From NCBI RefSeq assembly GCF_900104575.1, contig NZ_LT629731.1:508189-572188 (forward strand): a DNA stretch of 64,000 nucleotides, read 5' to 3'. The notes below the pieces were generated by a model. It was not told the origin of the DNA. It was given only the letters and a program-made list of their open reading frames with translations, and made no database searches. This document shows positions 25,040-33,660 of this stretch, one piece after another. The number at the start of each line of letters is the position of its first letter. Position 1 is the stretch's first letter. Source of the DNA: Bacillus tuaregi. Its GTDB lineage: Bacteria; Bacillota; Bacilli; Bacillales; Cytobacillaceae. The position numbers were made by a program, and so were the translations under genes.

Positions 25040-26887
25040 ATGATGAAAAGGAAGAGGGTTGGCGTGCTGGGAAGCATGTTAGCGGCATGCAGTTTATTAT
25101 TTTTTACGGAAATGACAGCTTCGGCTAACGATGACATAACAGGGATTACCTTAGAATCGGAAATGCGTTCAGTGGTGGATCAGGGGATTATGCAAGGTTA
25201 TGGTGACGGTATCTATAAGCCTTTTACAGAGGTGACTAGAGGTCAATTTGCTGCACTCTTAGCCCGGGCATTGGAGCTCCCTGAAGGTGAACCACAGTTT
25301 TCAGATGTACCGCAAACATCGAAGCTTGCTAATGAAATCTATAGCGCAAGTGCAGCAAGGATTGTTAAAGGCTATGAGAATGGTAACTTTGGGATCAATG
25401 ATAACATTACCAGAGAACAAATGGCCCAAATGATAGACAATAGTTTAGATTTTTTGAATGTTAAAAGAACTGAAGCACCGCTAAATTTTACAGATGAATC
25501 TAGCATCAGTAAAACTTTTAAAAGAGCTGTTTCTCGTACGGTGTATGATGGAATTGTAAAAGGGAATCAGAAGGAAAATGGCACATACGACTTTTTACCA
25601 AAAAAGACGGCTACACGGGCTGAAGCAGCTGCTTTTATTTCGCGTATGCTTCATACATATAAAGAGTTCATTGCACAGGGGCAGGATGGTCAGCCAATAC
25701 CCCCTGTCGAAGAGCCACCGGTGGAGCCAGAGCAGCCACCCGTTGATTCGGACAAAGGCTGGGTTCAAGAAGGTGGGAATTGGTACTTTATCCAGGAGGA
25801 CGGAGCTATGCATGTTGGCTGGCTTGAGGATGAGGGGAAATGGTACTATTTTAACAATGATGGAAAAATGATGACAGGCAAACACACGATTAGCGGTGTT
25901 GTCTATGAGTTCAGCGCTAATGGAGTGCTAAACAAAGGTTCTGTTACGACAAGTACAAGATATAATATTTCTTTACAGGAAATGATTAACAAGCAACTGT
26001 CGGTGCTGCCGAAAACTGATAAATATCGCAATGACAAGACGTATGTTCATTCGGATTATATACAGCTAGAGCTTGATCCGATAAACTCTGCAGCTGGAAC
26101 CGCATTGACAGGAACTGTCACTACAGCATCGTTAAATGTTCGGGAAGGAAACAGTGAGGAATATCGTGTTGTTGGAACACTGAAAACAGGAGATACCGTT
26201 AACATCTTAAGCGTTGCCGATGAGTGGTATGAAATTTCCTATGGTGCGTGGCGTTATGCAAAGCCTGAGGACGTTGCTTATTATGTGAACCCTGAGAATT
26301 TCCCAGCGGATTCTGCTGCTTATTATCAATTTCTATTACTCTCTAAAAATACTGGTGCTTCAGCGAATGAATTGAATAAAAAGATTCTCGCTGGTAAAGG
26401 AATACTGGACGGGAAGGGACAAGCTTTTGTTGACGCAAGCTTAAAAGAAAAGATTAATGAGCTTTACCTTATTTCACATGCATTGCTGGAAACGGGTAAT
26501 GGTACCTCCCAGCTGTCCACTGGAGTACTGGTAGAGTCTGTAAACGGTAAGCCGGTTGAGCCAAAGGTTGTTTATAATATGTTTGGTATCCAGGCGAGAG
26601 ATGTGGATCCAATTCGACTGGGCGCTGAGTATGCCTATCAAAACGGCTGGTTTACGCCGGAAGCGGCTATTATTGGCGGTGCCAAGTATATTGGTGAAAG
26701 TTATATTCACAATCCAACCTATCAGCAGGATACTCTTTATGAGATGAGATGGAATCCGCAGAAGCCTGGTACGCATCAATATGCAACAGATATTGGCTGG
26801 GCCTCCAAGCAAGTGAATAATTTGAAAAAGCTATATGATTCATTAAGCTGGTATACACTACATTTTGATGTTCCGGTTTATAAATAA
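25040..26887 (+). CDS. Glucosaminidase (GH73-type) with both SLH and choline-binding (CW) repeats
   Basis: 615 residues; ATG at 25040 behind GGGAGG. The signal peptide is followed by DDITGITLE and three SLH domains (to about 205). A Pro-rich linker (PPVEEPPVEPEQPP) leads to two CW-type repeats (GWVQEGGNWYFIQEDGAM and GWLEDEGKWYYF), an SH3 domain (LNVREGNSEEYRVVGTL) and a C-terminal glucosaminidase with the likely catalytic Glu484 in ALLETGNG. Carrying both anchor types in one protein is unusual. From the last CW repeat onward it is nearly the same as the protein at 38262, whose N-terminal part is instead twelve CW repeats. This points to module exchange between SLH-type and CW-type parents. 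Confidence 0.93.
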   Translation: MMKRKRVGVLGSMLAACSLLFFTEMTASANDDITGITLESEMRSVVDQGIMQGYGDGIYKPFTEVTRGQFAALLARALELPEGEPQFSDVPQTSKLANEIYSASAARIVKGYENGNFGINDNITREQMAQMIDNSLDFLNVKRTEAPLNFTDESSISKTFKRAVSRTVYDGIVKGNQKENGTYDFLPKKTATRAEAAAFISRMLHTYKEFIAQGQDGQPIPPVEEPPVEPEQPPVDSDKGWVQEGGNWYFIQEDGAMHVGWLEDEGKWYYFNNDGKMMTGKHTISGVVYEFSANGVLNKGSVTTSTRYNISLQEMINKQLSVLPKTDKYRNDKTYVHSDYIQLELDPINSAAGTALTGTVTTASLNVREGNSEEYRVVGTLKTGDTVNILSVADEWYEISYGAWRYAKPEDVAYYVNPENFPADSAAYYQFLLLSKNTGASANELNKKILAGKGILDGKGQAFVDASLKEKINELYLISHALLETGNGTSQLSTGVLVESVNGKPVEPKVVYNMFGIQARDVDPIRLGAEYAYQNGWFTPEAAIIGGAKYIGESYIHNPTYQQDTLYEMRWNPQKPGTHQYATDIGWASKQVNNLKKLYDSLSWYTLHFDVPVYK

Positions 26888-26895
26888 ACTTGGGA

Positions 26896-26927
26896 GAGGC
26901 TGACCGATAGCGGTCAGCCTCTTTTTA
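26896..26927 (+). terminator. Rho-independent terminator
   Basis: AGAGGCTGACC / GGTCAGCCTCTTTTT, strong hairpin and T run just after the glucosaminidase gene. Confidence 0.85.
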
Positions 26928-26937
26928 TAAAGTCTAT

Positions 26938-26998
26938 TTGCTGTAGTGCGTTAAAGGGGTGGGGGACTGTCCCCCACCCCTTTAACGCACTACAGCAA
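26938..26998. repeat. REP locus 9, perfect 61-base palindrome
   Basis: Two perfectly complementary 30-base arms around one central T (26968). The core is GGGGGAC-T-GTCCCCC and the arms extend through ACCCCTTTAACGCACTACAG. It is the longest uninterrupted palindrome I found in the window. Confidence 0.92.
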
Positions 26999-27002
26999 CC
27001 TT

Positions 27003-28517
27003 TTATTTTCTCCTTCTTACGGTTTGAAGTAATTGTTGAAAGGCTTCGCGATAGAAGATATATAATCCCACTGCATATAGTCCTACTCCAAGTGGAATCA
27101 GAATGGCCAATTGTATCATGGCATGCCAATCAGCTATTGGAGTTAACGCATTGATTAACCATAATGGAATCGCCATAACGGCAGTTGGGATGATGACCTT
27201 CATGATGAGAGTCACCAGCTTTCTAGCTTCTCCTTTTTCAAAATCTTTATAAACGACAATGGTTGACACGGTTAGGAAATACACCGATACGACGGAGCTC
27301 GTTAAAGCCAGTCCTGCATATCCAAACGGCTCGACAAACATCCAATTCAATAGAACATTCAGCAGAATGGTGGTAACGCTGATGCGAAAGACGGTGGAGG
27401 TTTTGCCTTTAGCATACATGGATTTCGAAACGATGTATTGCAGCCCCTGCGTCACAATCATCGGTACATAATAGAGCATGGCTAAATAGGTATTATGAGT
27501 GTCTTTTTCTGTAAAAGCTCCGCGCTCATACACAAAGGAAATCGCAGGCTCACCGACTAGCGCCAATCCCACCGCTATGGGCATTAAGGTTACAAGCGAA
27601 ACCTGCATCCCCATAAAGAAGGTGTTCTGAAACTTTTTTGGCTGCTCCACCTGTTCGGACAATAAGGTAAAAATAATGGCCGCAATTGTTGTCCCATAAA
27701 TCGCATGCGGGACACTGACTAATAGGGAGGCGTTATTTAAATAAGTAACGGCCCCTTCGATTGTACCGGAGGCAAACATTTTATTGACGAACATATTGAC
27801 CTGACCGACAACCGAGTTTAACAGGGAAGGGATCAATAACACGATAAATGCAGAGCCAAATTCCCGTTCCACCTTTAAAGTGGGGCTCCAGTGGAATTTA
27901 CTTTTATGCAAATAGTAGAGCTGAAGAGCAGTTCCCATTAAAGTACCAGCAATAAATCCGTAGGCTAAACTATGAATTCCCCATTGGTCGGAAAAAAGCA
28001 GGGCAAACACAGCCCCCATCAAGGTCGCAAGTAGCTTTGAGATTTGCGAGGGGACAAACACTCTCCTTGCCTGTAAATAGGAGTCTAAAATTCCGTTCAA
28101 GGCAATCGCTGTTAAAAATAAAAAGAAAAACTGTGTGATTTCAACAGCGATTTTCTCTGTTTCCACCGTCATCGCTCCATAAATGAATGGAACAAACCTA
28201 GGAACGAAAAAATATCCCACAATCGTCAAGATAAAAAAGATCAAGACGGTTGTATTCATGATGCCATTTGCATTTCTTTCCGTTTCTGCTTGCCGTTCCT
28301 TCCGGTTTTTCACATACATTGGGAGGAAAACATTGTTAAAGCCGCCAGAAATCATGGCAATCACTAAAGTAATAAAAGAAAAGGCAAGCAAGTAACCGTC
28401 CGTATACTCATTTGCCCCAAACTGTCTGGCGATAATACTCTCACGCAAAAAGCCCGAAAGCTTCAATACCAAAGCCAGCAACGTAATCCAAATAGCCGTC
28501 TTCTTCAATCCTGACAT
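27003..28517 (-). CDS. murJ: MurJ/MviN-family lipid-linked precursor flippase
   Basis: 504 residues with about 14 hydrophobic segments and the MviN/MurJ N-terminal pattern (LKLSGFLRESIIARQFGANEYTDGY). MurJ proteins flip lipid II across the membrane. This copy is the last gene of a minus-strand series csaB - glycosyltransferase - flippase, so it may instead flip a wall-polysaccharide intermediate. The start has a GAAGTGAAGGA-type ribosome site. It ends close to the 61-base palindrome, which may end transcription on both strands. The family call is firm, the exact substrate is not. Confidence 0.88.
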   Translation of the reverse strand: MSGLKKTAIWITLLALVLKLSGFLRESIIARQFGANEYTDGYLLAFSFITLVIAMISGGFNNVFLPMYVKNRKERQAETERNANGIMNTTVLIFFILTIVGYFFVPRFVPFIYGAMTVETEKIAVEITQFFFLFLTAIALNGILDSYLQARRVFVPSQISKLLATLMGAVFALLFSDQWGIHSLAYGFIAGTLMGTALQLYYLHKSKFHWSPTLKVEREFGSAFIVLLIPSLLNSVVGQVNMFVNKMFASGTIEGAVTYLNNASLLVSVPHAIYGTTIAAIIFTLLSEQVEQPKKFQNTFFMGMQVSLVTLMPIAVGLALVGEPAISFVYERGAFTEKDTHNTYLAMLYYVPMIVTQGLQYIVSKSMYAKGKTSTVFRISVTTILLNVLLNWMFVEPFGYAGLALTSSVVSVYFLTVSTIVVYKDFEKGEARKLVTLIMKVIIPTAVMAIPLWLINALTPIADWHAMIQLAILIPLGVGLYAVGLYIFYREAFQQLLQTVRRRK

Positions 28518-28561
28518 AAAAATCCTTCACTTCCTGTATAATAACCGCAAAATACCCCATC

Positions 28562-28649
28562 ACATTAAAGCAGTGGGGGACAGACCCCCAGTGCGGTACC
28601 ACGTTAAAGCGTCGGGGGACTGTCCCCCAGCGCTGTGCTGTGCTAAAGC
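28562..28649. repeat. REP pair 10
   Basis: GGGGGACAGACCCCC with AAAGCAGT / AGTGCGGT flanks, then GGGGGACTGTCCCCC with AAAGCGTC / AGCGCTGT flanks. It lies between the glycosyltransferase and flippase genes of the minus-strand series. Confidence 0.85.
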
Positions 28650-29819
28650 TTATTTTAGTGCTGCTAGATAGACTTCTTCGTATTTTTCTGCGGCGGTTAG
28701 GTGGGAGTATTGTTGTTCGATTTTTAATCTGGCTTTTTGCGCCATTTGGGCGCCCTCGTCCGGATGGTCGAGCAGTTCTATAATGGCATCCGACATCTGC
28801 TCCACGTTTTTCTCCTCGATTAGCAGTCCGTCGACACCCGGGTTGACAATTTCCTTCAGACCACCGACTGCGCAGGCTATAAGCGGAGTGCCTGAGCCCA
28901 TCGCTTCGAGTGCCGAAATGGAGGTTGCTTCCTCAACACCGGCAGAATGTACACTTGGCACAATCACGACGTCAGCTAATGCGAAGTAATCCTTCACTTT
29001 TTCATGCGGCACGTCCCCAAGTAAGGTAACATTGGACTCAAGTCCATTTTCCTCGACAATTCGTTTGATTTCCGACATTTGATTGCCGTTGCCCGCATAG
29101 ATTAAGCGGGTGTTCGGATGTGTTTTCAACACTGCCGGCAGCGCTAGAGCAGGATAGATAACCCCGTTTTTCTGCACCAATCTTCTCGGAACAAATAAAA
29201 CCTGTTCATCAATGGAAACTCCATACGCCTTCCGTAGCTCATTTTTCCGGTCTTTATCTGGTTTGAAGCTATGAATGTCGATGAAATTTCGAATCGCAAG
29301 CCCCTCAACACCTGAAACATTCTTCACATAATCGCGAAGCCGTTGATCAACGGTGACAATTTTTCGCGTACTCTTGTAGGCTTTAATTTCGATTTCCTGG
29401 AATTTTCCAGCTTCAGGACTACCTTCAACCATCGAGCCTTTACTAATCGATTCAAATGTCGCATAGCCATGAACGGTCGAAACAACCGGAAGCCCGGCTT
29501 CAACAGCGGCCAGTGTGGAAAAAGGATCCTGAGCATGAACGATATCATAATTTTTATGTTTATTTTTTAACATTAACGACTTTAAGGCATTTTGCCGAAC
29601 ACGATGGGTCCATAAAATACCGCGACCCTTTTTCATTTTGTTCATCACAAAGCTTGGGCCCTGAGCGTAAAGCTTCCTGACAACCGGCTGAATATTGGAA
29701 AAAGAAAGCACATCGACTTCATGTCCTCTAGCTTCTAAACCAGCCTTCAATGTCGTCACATGGGTCGATAAACCGCCTATATGCGGATATTCATACGCCG
29801 TGGCCATCAAAATTTTCAT
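28650..29819 (-). CDS. Glycosyltransferase family 4
   Basis: 389 residues with the GT-B fold signs of family 4: an N-terminal MATAYEYPHIGGLSTHV and a C-terminal nucleotide-binding region with the E-x7-E pattern in EEATSISALEAMGSGTP. It transfers a sugar from a nucleotide donor; donor and acceptor are unknown. It lies 115 bases downstream of csaB on the same strand, which suggests a role in building the wall polysaccharide that CsaB pyruvylates. GGAGGT precedes the ATG. Confidence 0.92.
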   Translation of the reverse strand: MKILMATAYEYPHIGGLSTHVTTLKAGLEARGHEVDVLSFSNIQPVVRKLYAQGPSFVMNKMKKGRGILWTHRVRQNALKSLMLKNKHKNYDIVHAQDPFSTLAAVEAGLPVVSTVHGYATFESISKGSMVEGSPEAGKFQEIEIKAYKSTRKIVTVDQRLRDYVKNVSGVEGLAIRNFIDIHSFKPDKDRKNELRKAYGVSIDEQVLFVPRRLVQKNGVIYPALALPAVLKTHPNTRLIYAGNGNQMSEIKRIVEENGLESNVTLLGDVPHEKVKDYFALADVVIVPSVHSAGVEEATSISALEAMGSGTPLIACAVGGLKEIVNPGVDGLLIEEKNVEQMSDAIIELLDHPDEGAQMAQKARLKIEQQYSHLTAAEKYEEVYLAALK

Positions 29820-29934
29820 GCTTCGTACCTCCAGTTAATGAATCAAACCGGCAACGCTTTTTTATGAACGGTGCTTCTTATTCTTTTAAAAAAGTGTAGC
29901 CTGTTATGTTCCATCATTTATTCCCCTGTAAACA

Positions 29935-31041
29935 CTATAAAAATCTATCCTTTAAAAGCTCGACATTTCGAAGTGCCTCCTGCTTCAATTCAGAGGCATT
30001 TTTGCTGACGATTTCACTGTACCTTTGCCGTTCGTTCAGCAAATGCAAGGCATGCTCCGTAAGCTCTTCAACGTCTATTTCCTCAAGAACGGCTGAAAAC
30101 TGCCACATTTCGTTCCGTTTTAACAGGCTTTCTACCTTTTTATCATAGCTGAGTCCAATATGGGGCACACCCATTATCGTTGAAAAAATTAATGCATGCA
30201 GACGCATACCAATTGTGAGCTGGCATTCCCCAATGAAATTCACATATTGGTTTGGTGTAAAATCAGTGCCAAGGATGTGGCAGTGTTTGCTATATTTCAT
30301 ATGCTTCAATACCTGTTTGCTCGCCTTCGCGTCATGGTGACCCTCCATAGGAACAAAAACGGGGGTGACCCCACGTTCCTCGATAAGTGAATCGAGAATC
30401 TTTGCGACCTGTTCGAATTGTTTTACCTGGTCAAACCAAGGACGAACGGACACAGCAACAAGAGAATCTCGGTTTTGCAGTTGGAGACTGTCCATGCAGG
30501 CGGTATCCTTTTTCGGCTGAAAAGCAAACACGATATCAGAGGTCACAATCACCTCAGGCCTGTGAACACCGAGCTGCTCTAGCAGGTCCTTCGAATATTG
30601 ATCGCGGACCGTGACAAAATCGGCCATGTTGGCAAACACCTTCATAAGGACCTTCCCCCAAGTGGAAGTGACCGGACCGATTCCCTGCGAGAAAAACATC
30701 ACCTTTGTCCCGCACACCTTTGCCAGGAAGACGATTAATAAATAATAAGGAAGGGGACCGAAGAGAAAACGAGTCGGATAGGTATCCTGCAGCAAGCCAC
30801 CGCCGCCACTAATCAATAAATCCGCGCTTCGTAAGGCTTGTACCTTTTCCTTCAGCTGTTGTTTCCATCCTCTGTAGACACTCTTCACCTGGTGCTCTTT
30901 CGCGGTTTTTTCCGGAGATAAAGAAAAGACCGTAATATCTGGGTTCGGAAGCTGGTCGCGTAAATTGTAAATAATCGCTTCCAAAATCGCTTCGTCTCCC
31001 GTATTGCCAAGCCCATAAAAACCGGAGATAACAAATTTCAA
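29935..31041 (-). CDS. csaB: CsaB-type polysaccharide pyruvyl transferase
   Basis: 368 residues of the polysaccharide pyruvyl transferase family. The N-terminal GFYGLGNTGDEAILEA and the SGGGGLLQD motif are characteristic of CsaB, as is the late MRLHALIFSTIMGVPHIGLSYD. CsaB adds pyruvate ketals to the secondary cell wall polysaccharide, and that group is what SLH domains bind. Nine SLH proteins in this window depend on such a ligand. The start is TTG behind GGGAGGG. It heads the minus-strand set with a GT4 enzyme and a MurJ-like flippase. Confidence 0.95.
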   Translation of the reverse strand: MKFVISGFYGLGNTGDEAILEAIIYNLRDQLPNPDITVFSLSPEKTAKEHQVKSVYRGWKQQLKEKVQALRSADLLISGGGGLLQDTYPTRFLFGPLPYYLLIVFLAKVCGTKVMFFSQGIGPVTSTWGKVLMKVFANMADFVTVRDQYSKDLLEQLGVHRPEVIVTSDIVFAFQPKKDTACMDSLQLQNRDSLVAVSVRPWFDQVKQFEQVAKILDSLIEERGVTPVFVPMEGHHDAKASKQVLKHMKYSKHCHILGTDFTPNQYVNFIGECQLTIGMRLHALIFSTIMGVPHIGLSYDKKVESLLKRNEMWQFSAVLEEIDVEELTEHALHLLNERQRYSEIVSKNASELKQEALRNVELLKDRFL

Positions 31042-31223
31042 TTAACTTTCCCTCCCTTCCAATAACGAACCATGCTTCTATTTCAAATACATAAAATACA
31101 TACGAAGCTATCAATAAGACCTGTCCTCCGCAGGCATGTATACCCCTAAAAGAAACATCTATTAAATAATAAGAAATAAAGGTATAATCCGCAACCTAAA
31201 AAAAGACCATCATCACCAAAGTA

Positions 31224-31314
31224 CAGCGTTAAACCATTGGGGGACAGTCCCCCGCTTGGGTAAAGCGTTAAACCACCGGGGGACTGTCCCCCAGCGGTTT
31301 AATGTGCTAAAGCA
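31224..31314. repeat. REP pair 11
   Basis: GGGGGACAGTCCCCC (GTTAAACCATT flank) and GGGGGACTGTCCCCC (GTTAAACCACC / GGTTTAA flanks), head to tail between divergent csaB and GT4 genes. The remainder of the intergenic region from 31042 shows only AT-rich promoter-type sequence. Confidence 0.85.
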
Positions 31315-31400
31315 AATAGCCACATTCAGTCAAATTTCGGATTTATTTCCAACTTATATTAATAAACTAACGATAATTGATTTTCTTCTTTCGTAAAAGT

Positions 31401-31409
31401 TGTTATAAT
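31401..31409 (+). promoter_or_regulatory. Extended -10 promoter element, GT4 operon
   Basis: TGTTATAAT, a consensus extended -10, about 105 bases before the start at 31513. The -35 is poor. Confidence 0.5.
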
Positions 31410-31512
31410 GACTTTATGTGAAAAATTCGTGAATATATAGTACGAATTGACAGAAAACGACTTTTTCTACAAGACTAGAGAGGATAAGATGGTTACGCAT
31501 GGTGAATAAGCA

Positions 31513-32616
31513 ATGAAACAGAAGAAAATTCTCGTTATAACCAATATGTATCCTACTAGTAAATATAAAAGTTTTGGTATTTTTGTTAAGAATCAAGTCG
31601 ATGCTTTAAAAAAGAGGGATTTGTCCATAGATGTAGTGGCTGTCACGAATCCAAGGAGTGGGAAGGCCAATGTCGCGAAGAAGTATTCCGCTTGGCTGCT
31701 TCACACGATATTCAGGCTTTTAACGAAGGGGAAAACCTATGATGTGGTTCATGCCCATTATGTCTTTCCAAGCGGATTTTTAGGACTGCTTTTTAAAAAG
31801 CTATGTGGAACCCGATTGATTGTCACGGCACACGGTGGGGACATCGATAAAATGGCGAAGAAAAGCAGGCGGCTTCATAACCTGACAAGAACGATTTTAC
31901 AAAACGCCGACCATGTCATTGCCGTTGGGCAAGACCTATACCAGCAAATCACAACGGACTTTCAGGTCAAGCCGCATAAGCTGTCCATCATTAACATGGG
32001 GGTTAATCGGCAGATTTTTCGACCGCAGGAAAAGGCAGCAGCTAGAGAGTCATGTGGGCTGCCCCGTGATCAAAAGGTCGCCCTTTTTGTCGGCAATCTT
32101 CTCGAACAGAAGGGTCTCATGGAGCTGGTTGACAGCATGAATCAAATAAAAGCATCGCATGAATCGATACTTCTTTATATCATTGGTGCAGAAAAGGACC
32201 CGGGCTTCAAGCGAAGGCTTGATGAGAAAATAGCCGCAAACGACCTGCAATCCTACATTACCTTTCTAGGAACGAAGGAACAATCAGAAATCGCCACATG
32301 GATGAGCGCTGCGGATTGTCTTGTCTTACCTTCCCATATTGAAGGCTTTGGTCTTGTTGCATTGGAGGCGATGGCCTGCGGTACACCGGTTATCGGCACA
32401 AATGTCGGCGGCCTCAAAACCTTATTACAAGATGGGGCAGGGGTCATGATTCCGGTAAAAAATCCCGAGGAACTGGCGAAAGCGATGAGACATGTATTAT
32501 CATCAGAAGAAATGCGTACAAACTTAATAAAAAATGGATTTAAAAAAGCAGAGGAAAACGACCAAGAACGGATGCTTAATCAGGTAATAGAAGTCTATTT
32601 TCCTACTGGAGGGTAG
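31513..32616 (+). CDS. Glycosyltransferase family 4
   Basis: 367 residues. GT4 pattern: an N-terminal acceptor domain (MYPTSKYKSFGIFVKNQV) and a donor domain with the nucleotide-binding stretch HIEGFGLVALEAMACGTPVIGT, in which the conserved Glu pair is present. It heads a three-gene set with the Alg14-like and Alg13-like proteins (6-base gap, then an overlap). This set probably assembles a surface polysaccharide, but sugar and linkage are unknown. The ribosome site is weak (GGTG). A five-codon ORF starting at 31499 stops with TGA overlapping the ATG, which might allow coupled translation. Confidence 0.9.
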   Translation: MKQKKILVITNMYPTSKYKSFGIFVKNQVDALKKRDLSIDVVAVTNPRSGKANVAKKYSAWLLHTIFRLLTKGKTYDVVHAHYVFPSGFLGLLFKKLCGTRLIVTAHGGDIDKMAKKSRRLHNLTRTILQNADHVIAVGQDLYQQITTDFQVKPHKLSIINMGVNRQIFRPQEKAAARESCGLPRDQKVALFVGNLLEQKGLMELVDSMNQIKASHESILLYIIGAEKDPGFKRRLDEKIAANDLQSYITFLGTKEQSEIATWMSAADCLVLPSHIEGFGLVALEAMACGTPVIGTNVGGLKTLLQDGAGVMIPVKNPEELAKAMRHVLSSEEMRTNLIKNGFKKAEENDQERMLNQVIEVYFPTGG

Positions 32617-32622
32617 GATGTA

Positions 32623-33108
32623 ATGAAAGACCAACAGAACAAACGAAAAAAAGTATTATTCATCTCATCTTTAGGTGGGCACTTAACGCAGCTGCTGCAG
32701 TTAAAGCCTCTTTTTGACGAGTATGATTATCATATTATTACGGAAAAATCGATCATCACAGAGGATTTGAGCAAGCAATACCGTATGTCCTTTTTAGTGT
32801 ATGGGGCGAGGAATTACTTGTTTCGGTATGTTTTTAAAATCACCTATAACATCTTTAAATCACTATATTATTTCTTGCGGGAAAAGCCGGATGTGATTGT
32901 GACCACAGGTGCCCATACAGCTGTGCCAATGTGTTACATCGCGAAAATCTTTGGTAAAAAGGTTGTTTTTATCGAGAGCTTTGCCAAAACCTCGACCCCG
33001 ACGATATCCGGGAAGCTTGTATATCCAATTGCTGATTTATTCATCGTCCAGTGGAAGGAAATGAAGAAGCACTATCCTAAGGCAGTATATGGAGGGTCAA
33101 TCTATTGA
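32623..33108 (+). CDS. Alg14/PssD-like membrane subunit of a UDP-sugar transferase
   Basis: 161 residues. The start KKVLFISSLGGHLTQLLQL and the later VIVTTGAHTAVPMCYIAK are typical of the Alg14/PssD family, which anchors and positions its catalytic partner at the membrane. The stop overlaps the start of the next gene, the matching Alg13/PssE-like partner. Together they form a two-piece glycosyltransferase related to the single-chain MurG fold. Confidence 0.9.
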   Translation: MKDQQNKRKKVLFISSLGGHLTQLLQLKPLFDEYDYHIITEKSIITEDLSKQYRMSFLVYGARNYLFRYVFKITYNIFKSLYYFLREKPDVIVTTGAHTAVPMCYIAKIFGKKVVFIESFAKTSTPTISGKLVYPIADLFIVQWKEMKKHYPKAVYGGSIY

Positions 33109-33584
33109 TATTCGTAGTATTAGGGACATTCGAGCTTCCTTTTGACCGGCTGCTGAAGGAAATGGACGAGCAAATTTCAGCAGGAAACATAAAGGAAGAG
33201 GTTTTAGTTCAGGCAGGCCATACGAAATACCGCTCAAATCAGATGGAATTTATAGAGTTCACGACATATGAACATATGGCGGAACTCTATCGAAAAGCAA
33301 GCTTTATCATTACACATGGTGGAACCGGCTCGATTACGATGGGGATGAAGATGGGGAAAAAAATGATTGCAGTCCCTCGTCTGGTGAAGTACGGTGAGCA
33401 TAATGATAATCACCAGATTGAGATTGTCAGGCAGTTCCGCCAAACCGGCCATATTCTTTCCTGGGATGATGGGATGGAGATGAGTGAAGTCTTGAAGGAA
33501 ATTGAAACCTTCCAGCCCGCACCATTTAAAAGCGGAAACAAAGATATTCTCAACATCCTCCGCGATTTCATTAACGGAGTTTAA
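33105..33584 (+). CDS. Alg13/PssE-like catalytic subunit of a two-part glycosyltransferase
   Basis: 159 residues, corresponding to the C-terminal half of a GT28 enzyme. The nucleotide-sugar region is visible as FIITHGGTGSITMGMKMGKKMIAVPR and ends EHNDNHQIE, as in Alg13/PssE. The TTG start overlaps the upstream stop by four bases (TTGA), with GGAGGG eight bases before it, so translation is coupled to its partner. The transcript ends at the REP/terminator at 33592. Confidence 0.9.
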   Translation: MIFVVLGTFELPFDRLLKEMDEQISAGNIKEEVLVQAGHTKYRSNQMEFIEFTTYEHMAELYRKASFIITHGGTGSITMGMKMGKKMIAVPRLVKYGEHNDNHQIEIVRQFRQTGHILSWDDGMEMSEVLKEIETFQPAPFKSGNKDILNILRDFINGV

Positions 33585-33591
33585 ACAACTA

Positions 33592-33643
33592 GGGGCCTGT
33601 CCCCCAGCGCTTTAATGCGATGGGGGACAGGCCCCTTTTTTTA
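33592..33643 (+). terminator. REP locus 12 acting as terminator
   Basis: GGGGCCTGTCCCCCA pairs with TGGGGGACAGGCCCC across GCGCTTTAATGCG and is followed by seven T. A REP unit has here the full shape of a rho-independent terminator. Confidence 0.8.
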
Positions 33644-33660
33644 TTGATCACTCACCATGA

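Noticed and set aside
30809-31114. Minus-strand ORF overlapping csaB
   Set aside because: It runs in another frame over the CsaB start and has no family resemblance.
31490-31516. Leader peptide before the GT4 gene at 31513
   Set aside because: Two tiny ORFs (from 31490 and 31499) exist, but they are too short to call genes without other evidence.
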